DNA of 64,000 bases from an uncultured Flavobacterium sp. (GTDB lineage: Bacteria > Bacteroidota > Bacteroidia > Flavobacteriales > Flavobacteriaceae), in assembly GCF_951805225.1 (NCBI RefSeq), contig NZ_OX638201.1, forward strand, positions 5,208,001-5,272,000. Direction: 5' to 3'. Below are positions 17,500 through 25,951 of the stretch, in pieces. How positions within the stretch are numbered: the first letter of the stretch is position 1; each line of letters opens with the position of its first letter. The notes beneath the pieces are model-generated. The model was not told where the DNA came from. It saw only the letters and a program-made list of their open reading frames with translations, and made no database searches. Position numbers and translations under genes: made by a program.

Positions 17500-18102
17500 A
17501 TGAAAAAAGTTCCTTTATTACTTATTAGTATTCGGTTATTGCTGGGTTTCGTAATGATTTTAATTGCGAATAGTAATTTTATTTATGTTAGAATGATTTT
17601 AGTATCGATAATGATATTCGGATTATTGACCGATATTTTTGATGGTATTATTGCTCGGAAAGTTGGTGTTTCATCAGAAAAATTACGTAGAATGGATAGT
17701 CAGGTCGATTTAGTTTTTTGGATTTGTGTAGGTTGGTGTGCGTGGTTATTAAATCCTGAAATTATTATTGATTATAAATATGCGATTATTTCAATTTTTG
17801 TAATGGAAGGTTTGACCTATCTTTTTAGCATTCTTAAATTTGGAAAAGAAACATGCACTCACGCTCTTTTATCTAAATTATGGGGCATAACACTGCTTGT
17901 TGCTTTTGTTTCTATGATTGGTTTCGGTCATGCGGGAATTCCTTTTTTTCTTGCAGTATTCTTTGGAATAGTTGGACATATTGATGTTTATCTGATCATT
18001 TATTTTTTACCTAAATGGACACATGATGTTCCAAGTTCTTATCATGCTTATTTAATTCGGGATGGAAAATCAATCAGGAGACACAAATGGTTTAATGGAT
18101 AA
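17500..18102 (+). CDS. CDP-alcohol phosphatidyltransferase-like membrane protein with altered motif
   Basis: 200 aa, about six membrane helices. The family signature D-x2-D-G-x2-A-R-x8-G-x3-D-x3-D is present as DIFDGIIARKVGVSSEKLRRMDSQVD split around residues 47-72. All aspartates are kept, but the conserved glycine before the last two Asp is Leu. This family transfers a phosphatidyl group from CDP-diacylglycerol to an alcohol such as glycerol phosphate, inositol or serine. The substrate cannot be told from sequence. The last gene of a three-gene operon, ended by the hairpin at 18135-18166. Confidence 0.8.
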   Translation: MKKVPLLLISIRLLLGFVMILIANSNFIYVRMILVSIMIFGLLTDIFDGIIARKVGVSSEKLRRMDSQVDLVFWICVGWCAWLLNPEIIIDYKYAIISIFVMEGLTYLFSILKFGKETCTHALLSKLWGITLLVAFVSMIGFGHAGIPFFLAVFFGIVGHIDVYLIIYFLPKWTHDVPSSYHAYLIRDGKSIRRHKWFNG

Positions 18103-18134
18103 TTATCTAATTTTGAAAAAGATATAAATACAAA

Positions 18135-18166
18135 AAATCCCGTTTCAGTTAAATGAAACGGGATTT
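18135..18166. terminator. Bidirectional terminator between converging genes
   Basis: A 13-bp perfect inverted repeat (AAATCCCGTTTCA / TGAAACGGGATTT) with a 6-nt loop. It lies between the phosphatidyltransferase (plus) and pnp (minus). The A/T ends on both sides allow it to serve both. Confidence 0.85.
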
Positions 18167-18201
18167 CTCTATGAATAAACCTTTAGTAAACTAAGATCTG
18201 A

Positions 18202-20337
18202 TTACTCTTTTTTCTCCTCACGTGGAGGTCTTTGTAAAAGTGCTTTTCTTGACACTTTTTCTTTTTTAGTTTTAGGATCAACACCTAGGTATTTCACTTC
18301 AAATACATCACCCATGTTTACAACATCAGTAACATTTTCAGTACGTTCCCAAGCTAATTCAGAAACGTGTAATAAAACTTCATTTCCTGGTGCAGCAGTA
18401 TATTCAACTACAGCTCCAAAATCTAACATTTTAATTACTTTTACTTCATAAGCTTCACCCATTTGTGGTTTGAAAGTGATTGACTTAATTTTAGCCAATA
18501 CTGCTTCAATTCCAGCAGGATCTGTACCTAAGATTTCGATAACACCTTGCTCATCAACTTCGTTGATAACAATAGTTGTTCCTGTAGCTTTTTGTAATTC
18601 CTGAATTACTTTTCCGCCAGGTCCAATCAATGCTCCAATAAAGTTTCCAGGAATAGTTCTGGTAATGATTTTTGGTGCATGAGCTTTTACATCAGCTCTT
18701 GGTGCAGCGATAGTTTCAGTCAATTTTCCTAAAATGTGTAAACGTCCTTCACGTGCTTGCCCTAAAGCTTGCTCCATAATGTCGTAACGTAAACCATCAA
18801 TTTTAATGTCCATTTGACAAGCTGTAATACCGTCAGCAGTTCCAGTTACTTTAAAGTCCATATCTCCTAAGTGATCTTCATCACCTAAAATATCAGACAA
18901 TACAGCAAATTTCTCACCATCAGTAATTAATCCCATAGCAATACCAGAAACTGGTTTTACCATTTGAACTCCAGCGTCCATCAAAGCCATTGTTCCAGCA
19001 CAAACTGTTGCCATAGAAGAAGAACCGTTAGATTCTAAAACCTCAGAAACAATACGAATTGTGTAAGGACAATCAGCAGGAATCATATTTTTTAAAGCTC
19101 TTTGAGCTAAGTTACCGTGACCAACTTCTCTTCTTGAAGTACCTCTTAGTGGTTTTGCTTCACCAGTTGAGAAAGGAGGGAAGTTATAGTGTAAGTAGAA
19201 TTTCTCTTCACCTTGTTCAGATGGAGAATCGATTTGATTCGCTTCTCTTGAAGTTCCTAAAGTTACAGTTGCCAAAGCCTGAGTTTCTCCACGAGTAAAT
19301 AAAGATGAACCGTGAACTCTTGGTAAATAATCAGTTTCACACCAGATTGGTCTGATGTCTGTAGTTTTTCTACCATCTAAACGAACACCTAATTCTAATA
19401 CTACATTACGAACAGCTTCTTTGTTTGTTTTGTAGAAATATTTAGAAACTAAATCTCCATCAGCAGCTAATTCTTCTTCAGTAAATAAAGCTTTAACTTC
19501 TTCTTTTACTTCAGCAAATGCAGCAGATCTTTCGTGTTTAGCTGAACCAACTTTAGCTATATCATAAATTTTATCATATGCTGCAGCTTTTACTTTTTTG
19601 TAAATTTCTTCGTTTTCTTTCTCACCTTCGTAAGTACGAATTTCTTTTTTACCAAAAGCAGCTTGTAAACGCAATTGCGCTTGAATTTGAACTTTTATAG
19701 CTTCGTGAGCAAATTTGATAGCTTCTACCATTTCTGCCTCTGAAATTTCTTTCATCTCTCCTTCAACCATTGCTACAGAATCCATAGAAGCACCAATCAT
19801 CATGTCGATGTCAGATTTGTCTAAATCTTCTCTGCTTGGGTTAATAACAAATTTCCCGTCGATACGTGCAACACGTACTTCAGAAATTAAGTTGTAAAAA
19901 GGAATATCTGAAACAGCTAATGCAGCAGATGCAGCTAAACCAGCTAAAGCATCAGGCATAACAGTTTCGTCATGAGACATTAATTGAATCATAACTTGTG
20001 TTTCAGCATGGTAATCGTCTGGGAAAAGCGGACGTAAAACACGGTCTACTAATCTCATTGTTAATACTTCACTATCGCTTGGGCGCGCTTCTCTCTTGAA
20101 GAAACCACCTGGAAAACGACCAGCTGCTGCAAATTTTTCGCGGTAATCTACCGTTAATGGTAAAAAGTCTACCGCTGGGTTAGCGCTACGAGCTGAAACT
20201 GCTGTCGCAAGTATCATCGTGTCGCCCATTCTTACTACTACAGAACCATCAGCTTGTTTAGCTAAACGTCCTGTCTCGATTGTGATGCTTCTGCCATCAC
20301 CTAAATCGATTTTTTCTACAAATAATTGTGGAATCAT
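18202..20337 (-). CDS. pnp: Polyribonucleotide nucleotidyltransferase (PNPase)
   Basis: 711 aa, full length for the family. Two RNase PH-like halves, with catalytic-half signatures near 385-500 (GTSRREVGHGNLAQRALK, FPPFSTGEAKPLRGTSRRE), a KH domain (about 555-610: IPGNFIGALIGPGGKVIQELQ) and an S1 domain (about 625-690: YEVKVIKMLDFGAVVEY, EVLLHVSELAWERTENV). It degrades RNA phosphorolytically in the 3'-5' direction. It follows rpsO, the same order as in many bacteria, with a terminator and a leader hairpin in between (20362-20416), which may allow autoregulation. Confidence 0.98.
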   Translation of the reverse strand: MIPQLFVEKIDLGDGRSITIETGRLAKQADGSVVVRMGDTMILATAVSARSANPAVDFLPLTVDYREKFAAAGRFPGGFFKREARPSDSEVLTMRLVDRVLRPLFPDDYHAETQVMIQLMSHDETVMPDALAGLAASAALAVSDIPFYNLISEVRVARIDGKFVINPSREDLDKSDIDMMIGASMDSVAMVEGEMKEISEAEMVEAIKFAHEAIKVQIQAQLRLQAAFGKKEIRTYEGEKENEEIYKKVKAAAYDKIYDIAKVGSAKHERSAAFAEVKEEVKALFTEEELAADGDLVSKYFYKTNKEAVRNVVLELGVRLDGRKTTDIRPIWCETDYLPRVHGSSLFTRGETQALATVTLGTSREANQIDSPSEQGEEKFYLHYNFPPFSTGEAKPLRGTSRREVGHGNLAQRALKNMIPADCPYTIRIVSEVLESNGSSSMATVCAGTMALMDAGVQMVKPVSGIAMGLITDGEKFAVLSDILGDEDHLGDMDFKVTGTADGITACQMDIKIDGLRYDIMEQALGQAREGRLHILGKLTETIAAPRADVKAHAPKIITRTIPGNFIGALIGPGGKVIQELQKATGTTIVINEVDEQGVIEILGTDPAGIEAVLAKIKSITFKPQMGEAYEVKVIKMLDFGAVVEYTAAPGNEVLLHVSELAWERTENVTDVVNMGDVFEVKYLGVDPKTKKEKVSRKALLQRPPREEKKE

Positions 20338-20361
20338 AATTTTTCCTTATTGGTTATACAA

Positions 20362-20416
20362 TGGGTTTTAGTTGTGTTGTAGTTGTTGTGTGTAGTTGTT
20401 GTTAATCTAAAACCCA
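20362..20416 (-). promoter_or_regulatory. Hairpin in the pnp leader, possible autoregulatory element
   Basis: On the minus strand, TGGGTTTTAG (20416-20407) pairs perfectly with CTAAAACCCA (20371-20362). The stem is 10 bp. The 35-nt loop is CA-rich (repeated ACAAC units) and contains almost no G. The stem ends 24 nt before the pnp ATG. In enterobacteria pnp is controlled through a leader stem-loop. A similar role here is an inference from position. Confidence 0.45.
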
Positions 20417-20463
20417 ATGAAAAACCAAACTTTTTTTCTTATAAAATGCTTGTAATGTAAAAA

Positions 20464-20490
20464 CAAAAAGAGGCACTCTCGCACCTCTTT
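20464..20490 (-). terminator. rpsO terminator
   Basis: On the minus strand AAAGAGGTGC and GTGCCTCTTT form a 10-bp stem (two G-T pairs) closed by a GAGA tetraloop and followed by a T-run. It is 10 nt after the rpsO stop codon. Confidence 0.75.
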
Positions 20491-20500
20491 TCTATATTGA

Positions 20501-20767
20501 TTATTTTCTGATATTCAATACTTTGATAATCTCACGATATCTGTTGATCTCTTTCTTTTTCAAGTAATCCAACAAAGCTCTTCTTTTACCTACTAATAGT
20601 ACAAGTGAACGCTCAGTGTTGTAATCGTGACGATTTTTTTTCAAGTGTTCAGTCAAGTGTGAAATTCTGTACGTGAACAATGCAATCTGACCTTCTGCGC
20701 TTCCAGTGTTTGTTGCACCACCGTGTTGTGCGAAAATCTCTTCTTTTTTCTCTTTACTTAAATACAT
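20501..20767 (-). CDS. rpsO: 30S ribosomal protein S15
   Basis: 88 aa, the usual length. Clear S15 features: HGGATNTGSAEGQIALFTYRISHLTEHLKKNRHDYNTERSLVLLVGKRRALLDYLKK. It binds 16S rRNA helices 20-22 and primes assembly of the small-subunit platform. A TAATTTTG box (complement of 20823-20830) lies about 55 bp before the ATG and fits the Bacteroidota -7 consensus. It is encoded upstream of pnp. Confidence 0.98.
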   Translation of the reverse strand: MYLSKEKKEEIFAQHGGATNTGSAEGQIALFTYRISHLTEHLKKNRHDYNTERSLVLLVGKRRALLDYLKKKEINRYREIIKVLNIRK

Positions 20768-20822
20768 TCCAATATTATTTAATGATTTTTATGTATGTCA
20801 TACAACTTTTGTAAGACGGGTG

Positions 20823-20830
20823 CAAAATTA
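20823..20830 (-). promoter_or_regulatory. Probable -7 promoter box of rpsO
   Basis: The minus strand reads TAATTTTG, an exact match to the Bacteroidota -7 consensus TAnnTTTG. It lies about 55 bp upstream of the rpsO start. I see no clean TTG at the -33 position. Confidence 0.45.
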
Positions 20831-20855
20831 GTACTTTTTTTTGGAAAAACGAATT

Positions 20856-21812
20856 TTATGGGGTGTTTTTTGCAATTGTAATAGGTAATGTATATTTAAC
20901 CCGTACCGACATTCCTCTTTTTATCCCTGGATTCCAGTTTTTAGCAAATGTGATTACATTAATAGCACTTTCGTCCAATCCATGACCAATTCCTTTTAGA
21001 ATTGTTGGTTCAACCAATTTACCATTTTTATCTACTATAAAAGACAGATGTATCTTTCCAGCAATTTTACCTCTTGCTTCTTGAGGGATGTGAAGGTTTT
21101 GTCCAACAAATTTATAAAAAGAATCGATGCCCTTTTTTGGAGTCGGAGGTTGATAAACAATATCGTAAGGGTGTTCTATATTTAAAGAATCTGTAGTTAT
21201 CCCAGAGATTAATTTACCGTTTTTATAATTTTCAACGAAAGTGTACTTCTGTTTTAAACTTTTTCCTTTCCAGATACCATCAGGAACTCCATCTTTTATT
21301 TTACCGCCTTCTTCATAACCATTTTCATCTACATCTTCATAGTCGCCATTTCCGTCTGCTACTTTTCGCTCTTTTTGAAGATTCCAATAATTATTAATTT
21401 TATAATCTTCTTTTTTGTCCTTGTTTTCGAAATATTCAAGTTCAGATTTTAAATTTCCGTTATCATACCAATTATATTCTTTTCCAATTTTTTTTCCATT
21501 CGAATAAAAAACAGATGATTCTTTATTTCCACTTTCATAATAGTAGATGGTTTGTCCTTCTTTACGTATAACGTCTTTGTCTGACGAAGAACTAATCATT
21601 TTTAAAGCTTTAGACTTGTAAAAATCTTTAAAAATGTAAATCTTTTTTTCTGAGTAGTATTCCAGAATCAATCTTGTATATTGATGTTTTTCTTCAGTGG
21701 TTTCTGCCCACATCGAATCTAAATAAACTAGTTTGCTTACTGCTGTTGGCGTCTGAGAAAATAGCTTTGTTGAAATTAAGAGGAAAAAGAAAACGCGTAA
21801 AATTAGTTTCAT
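20856..21812 (-). CDS. Exported protein with YwqK/MORN-like repeats and a TonB C-terminal domain
   Basis: 318 aa. Signal peptide (cut near KLFSQT). The middle (about 85-200) has repeats of the form YYESGNKESSVFYSNGKKIGKEYNWYDNGNLKSE, like YwqK antitoxin/MORN-type repeats. The last 80 residues match a TonB-type C-terminal domain (GKIHLSFIVDKNGKLVEPTILKGIGHGLDESAINVITFAKNWNPG). No membrane anchor beyond the signal, so it is not a classical TonB. Such proteins are common in Flavobacteria and uncharacterised. Confidence 0.8.
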   Translation of the reverse strand: MKLILRVFFFLLISTKLFSQTPTAVSKLVYLDSMWAETTEEKHQYTRLILEYYSEKKIYIFKDFYKSKALKMISSSSDKDVIRKEGQTIYYYESGNKESSVFYSNGKKIGKEYNWYDNGNLKSELEYFENKDKKEDYKINNYWNLQKERKVADGNGDYEDVDENGYEEGGKIKDGVPDGIWKGKSLKQKYTFVENYKNGKLISGITTDSLNIEHPYDIVYQPPTPKKGIDSFYKFVGQNLHIPQEARGKIAGKIHLSFIVDKNGKLVEPTILKGIGHGLDESAINVITFAKNWNPGIKRGMSVRVKYTLPITIAKNTP

Positions 21813-21851
21813 AAAAGAATTTAAAAATAAAGTTACGCGAATGTATTATTT

Positions 21852-22307
21852 TTAGTACAATTTGGCAACTTCTAGATTTACGAACTCTAAAAATCTTTCG
21901 TCAGCTTCTGTAAAAGGGTCGATTACGTGACTGTCAATATCGATTTGACCAATATTTACTCCGTCAACAAATAGAGGAACCACGATTTCAGATTTCACTG
22001 TAAAACTACACGCGATATAATTGTCCTGAGCAGCAACGTCAGGCACCACAAAATTGGCATTGCTTTCAGCTACTTGACCACAAATTCCTTTTCCAAACGG
22101 AATAACAGTATGATCAGTTTCTGCGCCTACATAAGGGCCTAAATGCAAAGTTTTATTTTCGTGATTGGCAAAATAAAAACCAACCCAGTTATAATATTCT
22201 ACATTTGCATTTAAAAGTTGGCAAATGGCTAATAGTTTTTCGTCTCTAAGAGTATTAGTGTCAGCTACAATTGCGCTTATTTTTGGTTGTAATTCTTGAA
22301 ATGTCAT
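21852..22307 (-). CDS. GAF-domain protein, probable free methionine-(R)-sulfoxide reductase
   Basis: 151 aa, a single GAF domain like the fRMsr/YebR family. Family-like stretches: YNWVGFYFANHENKTLHLGPYVG, GKGICGQVAES, NYIACSFTVKSEIVVPLFVDGVNIGQIDIDSH. Two cysteines at GICGQ and IACS match catalytic/resolving positions of the family. It would reduce free methionine-R-sulfoxide in the cytoplasm. A TACTTTTG box (complement of 22325-22332) lies just before the start. Confidence 0.85.
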   Translation of the reverse strand: MTFQELQPKISAIVADTNTLRDEKLLAICQLLNANVEYYNWVGFYFANHENKTLHLGPYVGAETDHTVIPFGKGICGQVAESNANFVVPDVAAQDNYIACSFTVKSEIVVPLFVDGVNIGQIDIDSHVIDPFTEADERFLEFVNLEVAKLY

Positions 22308-22324
22308 GATATAAAAATTTTATA

Positions 22325-22332
22325 CAAAAGTA
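22325..22332 (-). promoter_or_regulatory. Probable -7 promoter box of the GAF gene
   Basis: The minus strand reads TACTTTTG, matching TAnnTTTG, 18-25 bp upstream of the ATG at 22307. The mRNA leader would be very short. Confidence 0.45.
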
Positions 22333-22379
22333 TTTAAAGCTAAACTCAAAAAATACATAAATTTGAAAAAAAAATCCAC

Positions 22380-22916
22380 TTGAGAAAATATTTAATACAG
22401 TTCAAACCCTTCCTGATTTTTATAGGTACTTTTTTTGTTACCTATATTGTGCTTACCTTTATTTATAAGTGCTATTTGGATAGTTTTCAAGTGAGTGACG
22501 TTGACGGAATTACAAAAGCTGTAGCTCGCAATGTTGAACAATTAATGAAATTGTTCAATTGTGATATTATAGTAGATAAAAAATGGTCAGATTCCTGGTT
22601 GGATGTTTTTTATAATTATAGATATATGACACGAATCATTGAAGGTTGCAATGCTGTTAGTGTCGTTATTTTGTTTGTTTCGTTTGTTGTGGCTTTCTCA
22701 GGAAAATTTAAACAAACGTTTCTTTTCATCTTATTTGGAGTTCTGCTGATCTATATTTTTAATGTTATCCGAATTGCATTATTAGTGGTTCTGATGTATC
22801 ATTTTCCTGAATACGCACATTTTTTACATAGCGTCTTTTTCCCTTTAGTTATATATGGGTTAGTATTTGTTTTATGGGTTATTTGGATTAATAAATTTTC
22901 AAAATATGCTAGATAA
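22380..22916 (+). CDS. xrtF: Exosortase family protein XrtF
   Basis: 178 aa, starting at TTG. About four to five membrane helices. The exosortase catalytic triad is visible: Cys in RIIEGCNAVSVVILFVSFVVAF, Arg in NVIRIALLVVLMY, and His in PEYAHFLHSVFFPL. Exosortases are membrane cysteine transpeptidases that process PEP-CTERM-type sorting signals. XrtF is the version of Flavobacteria. The next gene is its usual partner and overlaps it by 11 bp. I did not find an obvious target protein in the window. Confidence 0.9.
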   Translation: MRKYLIQFKPFLIFIGTFFVTYIVLTFIYKCYLDSFQVSDVDGITKAVARNVEQLMKLFNCDIIVDKKWSDSWLDVFYNYRYMTRIIEGCNAVSVVILFVSFVVAFSGKFKQTFLFILFGVLLIYIFNVIRIALLVVLMYHFPEYAHFLHSVFFPLVIYGLVFVLWVIWINKFSKYAR

Positions 22917-23355
22917 TATAAAGGAACACAAATTAAAAATTCTGGTTTCGATTCTGGTTGTGTTTTGTTTTGGAGTTATCAGACAGTTTGAAGATCAATT
23001 GTTTTACGATCCTTTTTTGAATTACTTTACTAAATTTGATTTTAAAAATTTGCCTTTTCCTAAAGTTGATTCTTTTAAGCTTTTTATAGGGCTTTTTCTG
23101 CGATATATTCTAAATAGTATTTTGTCTTTAGTATTAATCTATACATTATTTCAGGATAAAGAAATTCTGAAATTCAGTACCTATATGTATGGTTTTTTTC
23201 TGGTGCTTCTGTTTGTAATGTTTTTTATGATTATCGAATATTTTCCAGGTGCAAACTGGCTTCTTTTTTATGTAAGACGATTTATTATTCAGCCCATATT
23301 TGTATTGTTGTTTATTCCTGCGTTTTATTATCAGCAACAAAATCTTAAAAAATAA
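22906..23355 (+). CDS. Exosortase F system-associated membrane protein
   Basis: 149 aa from the ATG at 22906 (MLDNIKEHKLK). An earlier in-frame ATG at 22867 would lie deep inside xrtF. Four membrane helices (for example ILVSILVVFCFGVI, LFVMFFMIIEYFPG). Its length, topology and position directly after XrtF match the known partner family of this exosortase. It lacks catalytic residues I can recognise. Confidence 0.85.
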   Translation: MLDNIKEHKLKILVSILVVFCFGVIRQFEDQLFYDPFLNYFTKFDFKNLPFPKVDSFKLFIGLFLRYILNSILSLVLIYTLFQDKEILKFSTYMYGFFLVLLFVMFFMIIEYFPGANWLLFYVRRFIIQPIFVLLFIPAFYYQQQNLKK

Positions 23356-23401
23356 CATATTATTAAATTTTTTTTCAAGACTTTTTAGCTAGTTTTGCAG
23401 T

Positions 23402-23800
23402 ATGAATCTAAAGAAGTGCACAGGATTATTTCTAGCTTTCCTATTGTTGGTTTCCAACATAGGCTTTGCTTTTGATGTGCATTATTGTGGAGGCGAAATA
23501 GCTTCTGTTTCATTAAATACTTCGGCTTCTGCATCTCCAGAAAAGAAATGTTGTGGAGATACTGAAAAGAAATCATCTTGTTGTAAAGACAAAGTAGTTC
23601 ATTTCGAAAAAAAATCGGATAATGCTACTTTTAAGATTTTCTTCTTCCAATTAGCTTTTCCAGCGGTAATTCAAGAATATAAACCAATTGTTTTTGTATC
23701 AATTCCAAATTTCAAAAACAATCAAATTACTTCGTATTATTCTGACGCGAATGCGCCGCCACTATTTAAATTATACAACCAATACATTTTTTATTCCTGA
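23402..23800 (+). CDS. HYC_CC_PP family protein
   Basis: 132 aa. Signal peptide (MNLKKCTGLFLAFLLLVSNIGFAF). The naming motifs are all present: HYCGGE (about 27), CCGDTEKKSSCC (about 50-61) and NAPPLFKLYNQY near the end. The Cys pairs suggest metal binding. It is followed by a TonB receptor and an HMA-domain protein, which points to copper or another soft metal. A TAGTTTTG box at 23390-23397 lies only 5 bp before the ATG, so the mRNA may be nearly leaderless. Confidence 0.88.
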   Translation: MNLKKCTGLFLAFLLLVSNIGFAFDVHYCGGEIASVSLNTSASASPEKKCCGDTEKKSSCCKDKVVHFEKKSDNATFKIFFFQLAFPAVIQEYKPIVFVSIPNFKNNQITSYYSDANAPPLFKLYNQYIFYS

Positions 23801-23915
23801 TTTTAATGTTTAGAATCAAGCTGTTTATTGGCTTGGGCTATACTGTTTGGTTATTTTTCGTCTAAAGAAAATTTCTATAAAACAGTTTTTCTAATTAACA
23901 TTAAAATCATTTTTT

Positions 23916-25922
23916 ATGCAAAAAAATATCGTGCTTTTTTGTATGATTTTATTTTCTGTTGCTGCTTTTTCACAAGAAGATTTACAGGAAGTTAAGATCA
24001 CAAAGAAGCAAAAAGGAATAAAAAAATCTTATACCCTTACCTCAAATACATCCGTAATTACAAGTAAAGAATTGCTTAAAGCGGCATGTTGTAATTTGGC
24101 CGAAAGTTTCGAAACAAATCCCTCAATCGATGTCAATTTCTCTGATGCTTTGACAGGAACGAAACAAATAAAAATGTTGGGACTTACAAGCCCATATCTA
24201 ATGATTACCGAGGAAAATATTCCTTCGGTTCGTGGGGCTTCTCAAGCTTATGGATTGTCATTTACTCCCGGAACCTGGATCGAAAGCGTTCAGATTACTA
24301 AAGGAGCCGGAAGCGTAATCAATGGTTACGAAAGTATTTCGGGACAAATTAATACAGAGCTTTTAAAACCATTAAATGACATTCCGTTCTTTTTGAATGT
24401 TTATGGTTCTACCGATGCAAGATTTGAAGTAAATACACATTTCAATAAAAAACTATCTGATAAATGGGCGACAAGTTTGTTTGTTCATGGAAATGCCCGT
24501 GTCGCAAAAAACGATATGAATAACGATGGTTTTCTGGATAATCCTTTAGGGAAACAAATCAACGTTTTGAACCGTTATCAATATTATGATGCCGAAAGTG
24601 GTTTGGTGAGTTTTATCAATTTTAGATATATGAATGATAAAAAACAAACCGGAGAAGTTGATTTTGATAAAGACAGAGATCGCGGAACAACGAATCATTG
24701 GGGTTCAGAAATCAACACAGAACGTTTTGATGTTTCGACAAAAATAGGATACGTTTTTAAAGATATGCCGTATCAAAGTATCGGTTTTCAGAATGCTTTT
24801 AATAGTCATAATCAAAACTCTTATTTTGGTTTGAATTTGTATGATATTAAGCAAAATAGTTTCTATTCGAATTTAATTTTCAATTCGATTATAAATAATA
24901 CCATGCATAAGTTCTCGACAGGTTTGAACTTTACGTATGATCAATATCAGGAATTTGTGAACGTAACTGATTATAGCCGAATTGATAATTCAGTTGGAGC
25001 GTTCTTCGAATATACATATGATAATACAGATAACTTTAGCTTGATTCTTGGAGGACGAGTTGACAATCATAATCGTTTAGGTTTTTTTGTTACACCGCGT
25101 TTACACGTGAGATATAATCCGTGGAAAGATGGAGTTATCCGATTTTCTGCGGGAAGAGGAAAACGTTCGGCTAATATTTTTGCTGAGAATCAACAGCTTT
25201 TTGCAAGTTCCAGAACATTTTCTATTTTAGATAATGGCGGGAAAATTTATGGATTGAATCCTGAAATCGCCTGGAATTACGGCATTAGTTTTTCTCAGAA
25301 ATTTAAAATTTTCAATAAAAATGCCGAAGCTGGATTTGATTTCTATAGAACCGATTTTCAAAATCAGGCTGTTGTAGATTTAATGCAAAGTCCGCAAGAA
25401 GTTTTGTTTTATAATCTAAAAGGAAGTTCATTTGCGAATAGTTTTCAGTTTGAATTCAATTATGAGTTGATTCATAATTTGAATTTGAGAACTGCTTATA
25501 AATATTATGACATTCAAACCGATTATTTAAGAGGAACTTTTCAGCGTCCGTTGCAGGCAAAACATCGTTTTTTAGGAAATCTGGAATACGAAACTCAACT
25601 GAACGATGGAAAACAATGGAAGTTTGATTATACTTTTAACTGGTCAGGAAAACAACAATTACCATATACGGCATCAAATCCTGTAGAAGATCAGTTTCCG
25701 GATTTTTCGCCATCTTATGCCGTTATGAATATGCAGGTTACAAGAGTAATTTCGCCTGTTTTTGAAGTGTATGTTGGAGGAGAAAATATTGGAAATTATA
25801 AACAACAGAAAGCAATTTTGGGTGCCGAAGATCCATTTGGACCTAATTTTGATGCTTCTGTTGCATATGCGCCAATTTTTGGACAAATGTATTATGCAGG
25901 ATTACGATTTAAAATAAAATAA
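23916..25922 (+). CDS. TonB-dependent receptor, probably for metal uptake
   Basis: 668 aa, shorter than the carbohydrate receptors of this phylum and without a carboxypeptidase-like domain. Signal peptide (cut near AAFSQE). Plug at about 40-150 (SNTSVITSKELLKAACCNLAESFETNPSIDVNF; QITKGAGSVINGYESISGQINTEL), then a barrel ending LRFKIK. An unusual Cys-Cys in the plug (AACCNL) could bind metal. Encoded between HYC_CC_PP and an HMA protein. Confidence 0.9.
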   Translation: MQKNIVLFCMILFSVAAFSQEDLQEVKITKKQKGIKKSYTLTSNTSVITSKELLKAACCNLAESFETNPSIDVNFSDALTGTKQIKMLGLTSPYLMITEENIPSVRGASQAYGLSFTPGTWIESVQITKGAGSVINGYESISGQINTELLKPLNDIPFFLNVYGSTDARFEVNTHFNKKLSDKWATSLFVHGNARVAKNDMNNDGFLDNPLGKQINVLNRYQYYDAESGLVSFINFRYMNDKKQTGEVDFDKDRDRGTTNHWGSEINTERFDVSTKIGYVFKDMPYQSIGFQNAFNSHNQNSYFGLNLYDIKQNSFYSNLIFNSIINNTMHKFSTGLNFTYDQYQEFVNVTDYSRIDNSVGAFFEYTYDNTDNFSLILGGRVDNHNRLGFFVTPRLHVRYNPWKDGVIRFSAGRGKRSANIFAENQQLFASSRTFSILDNGGKIYGLNPEIAWNYGISFSQKFKIFNKNAEAGFDFYRTDFQNQAVVDLMQSPQEVLFYNLKGSSFANSFQFEFNYELIHNLNLRTAYKYYDIQTDYLRGTFQRPLQAKHRFLGNLEYETQLNDGKQWKFDYTFNWSGKQQLPYTASNPVEDQFPDFSPSYAVMNMQVTRVISPVFEVYVGGENIGNYKQQKAILGAEDPFGPNFDASVAYAPIFGQMYYAGLRFKIK

Positions 25923-25951
25923 TAAATTTATAAACTTTAATAATAGACAAA

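Noticed and set aside
23146..23358. Minus-strand open frame of 70 aa over the exosortase partner
   Set aside because: Shadow of the real plus-strand gene; Lys-rich noise without a signal or domain.
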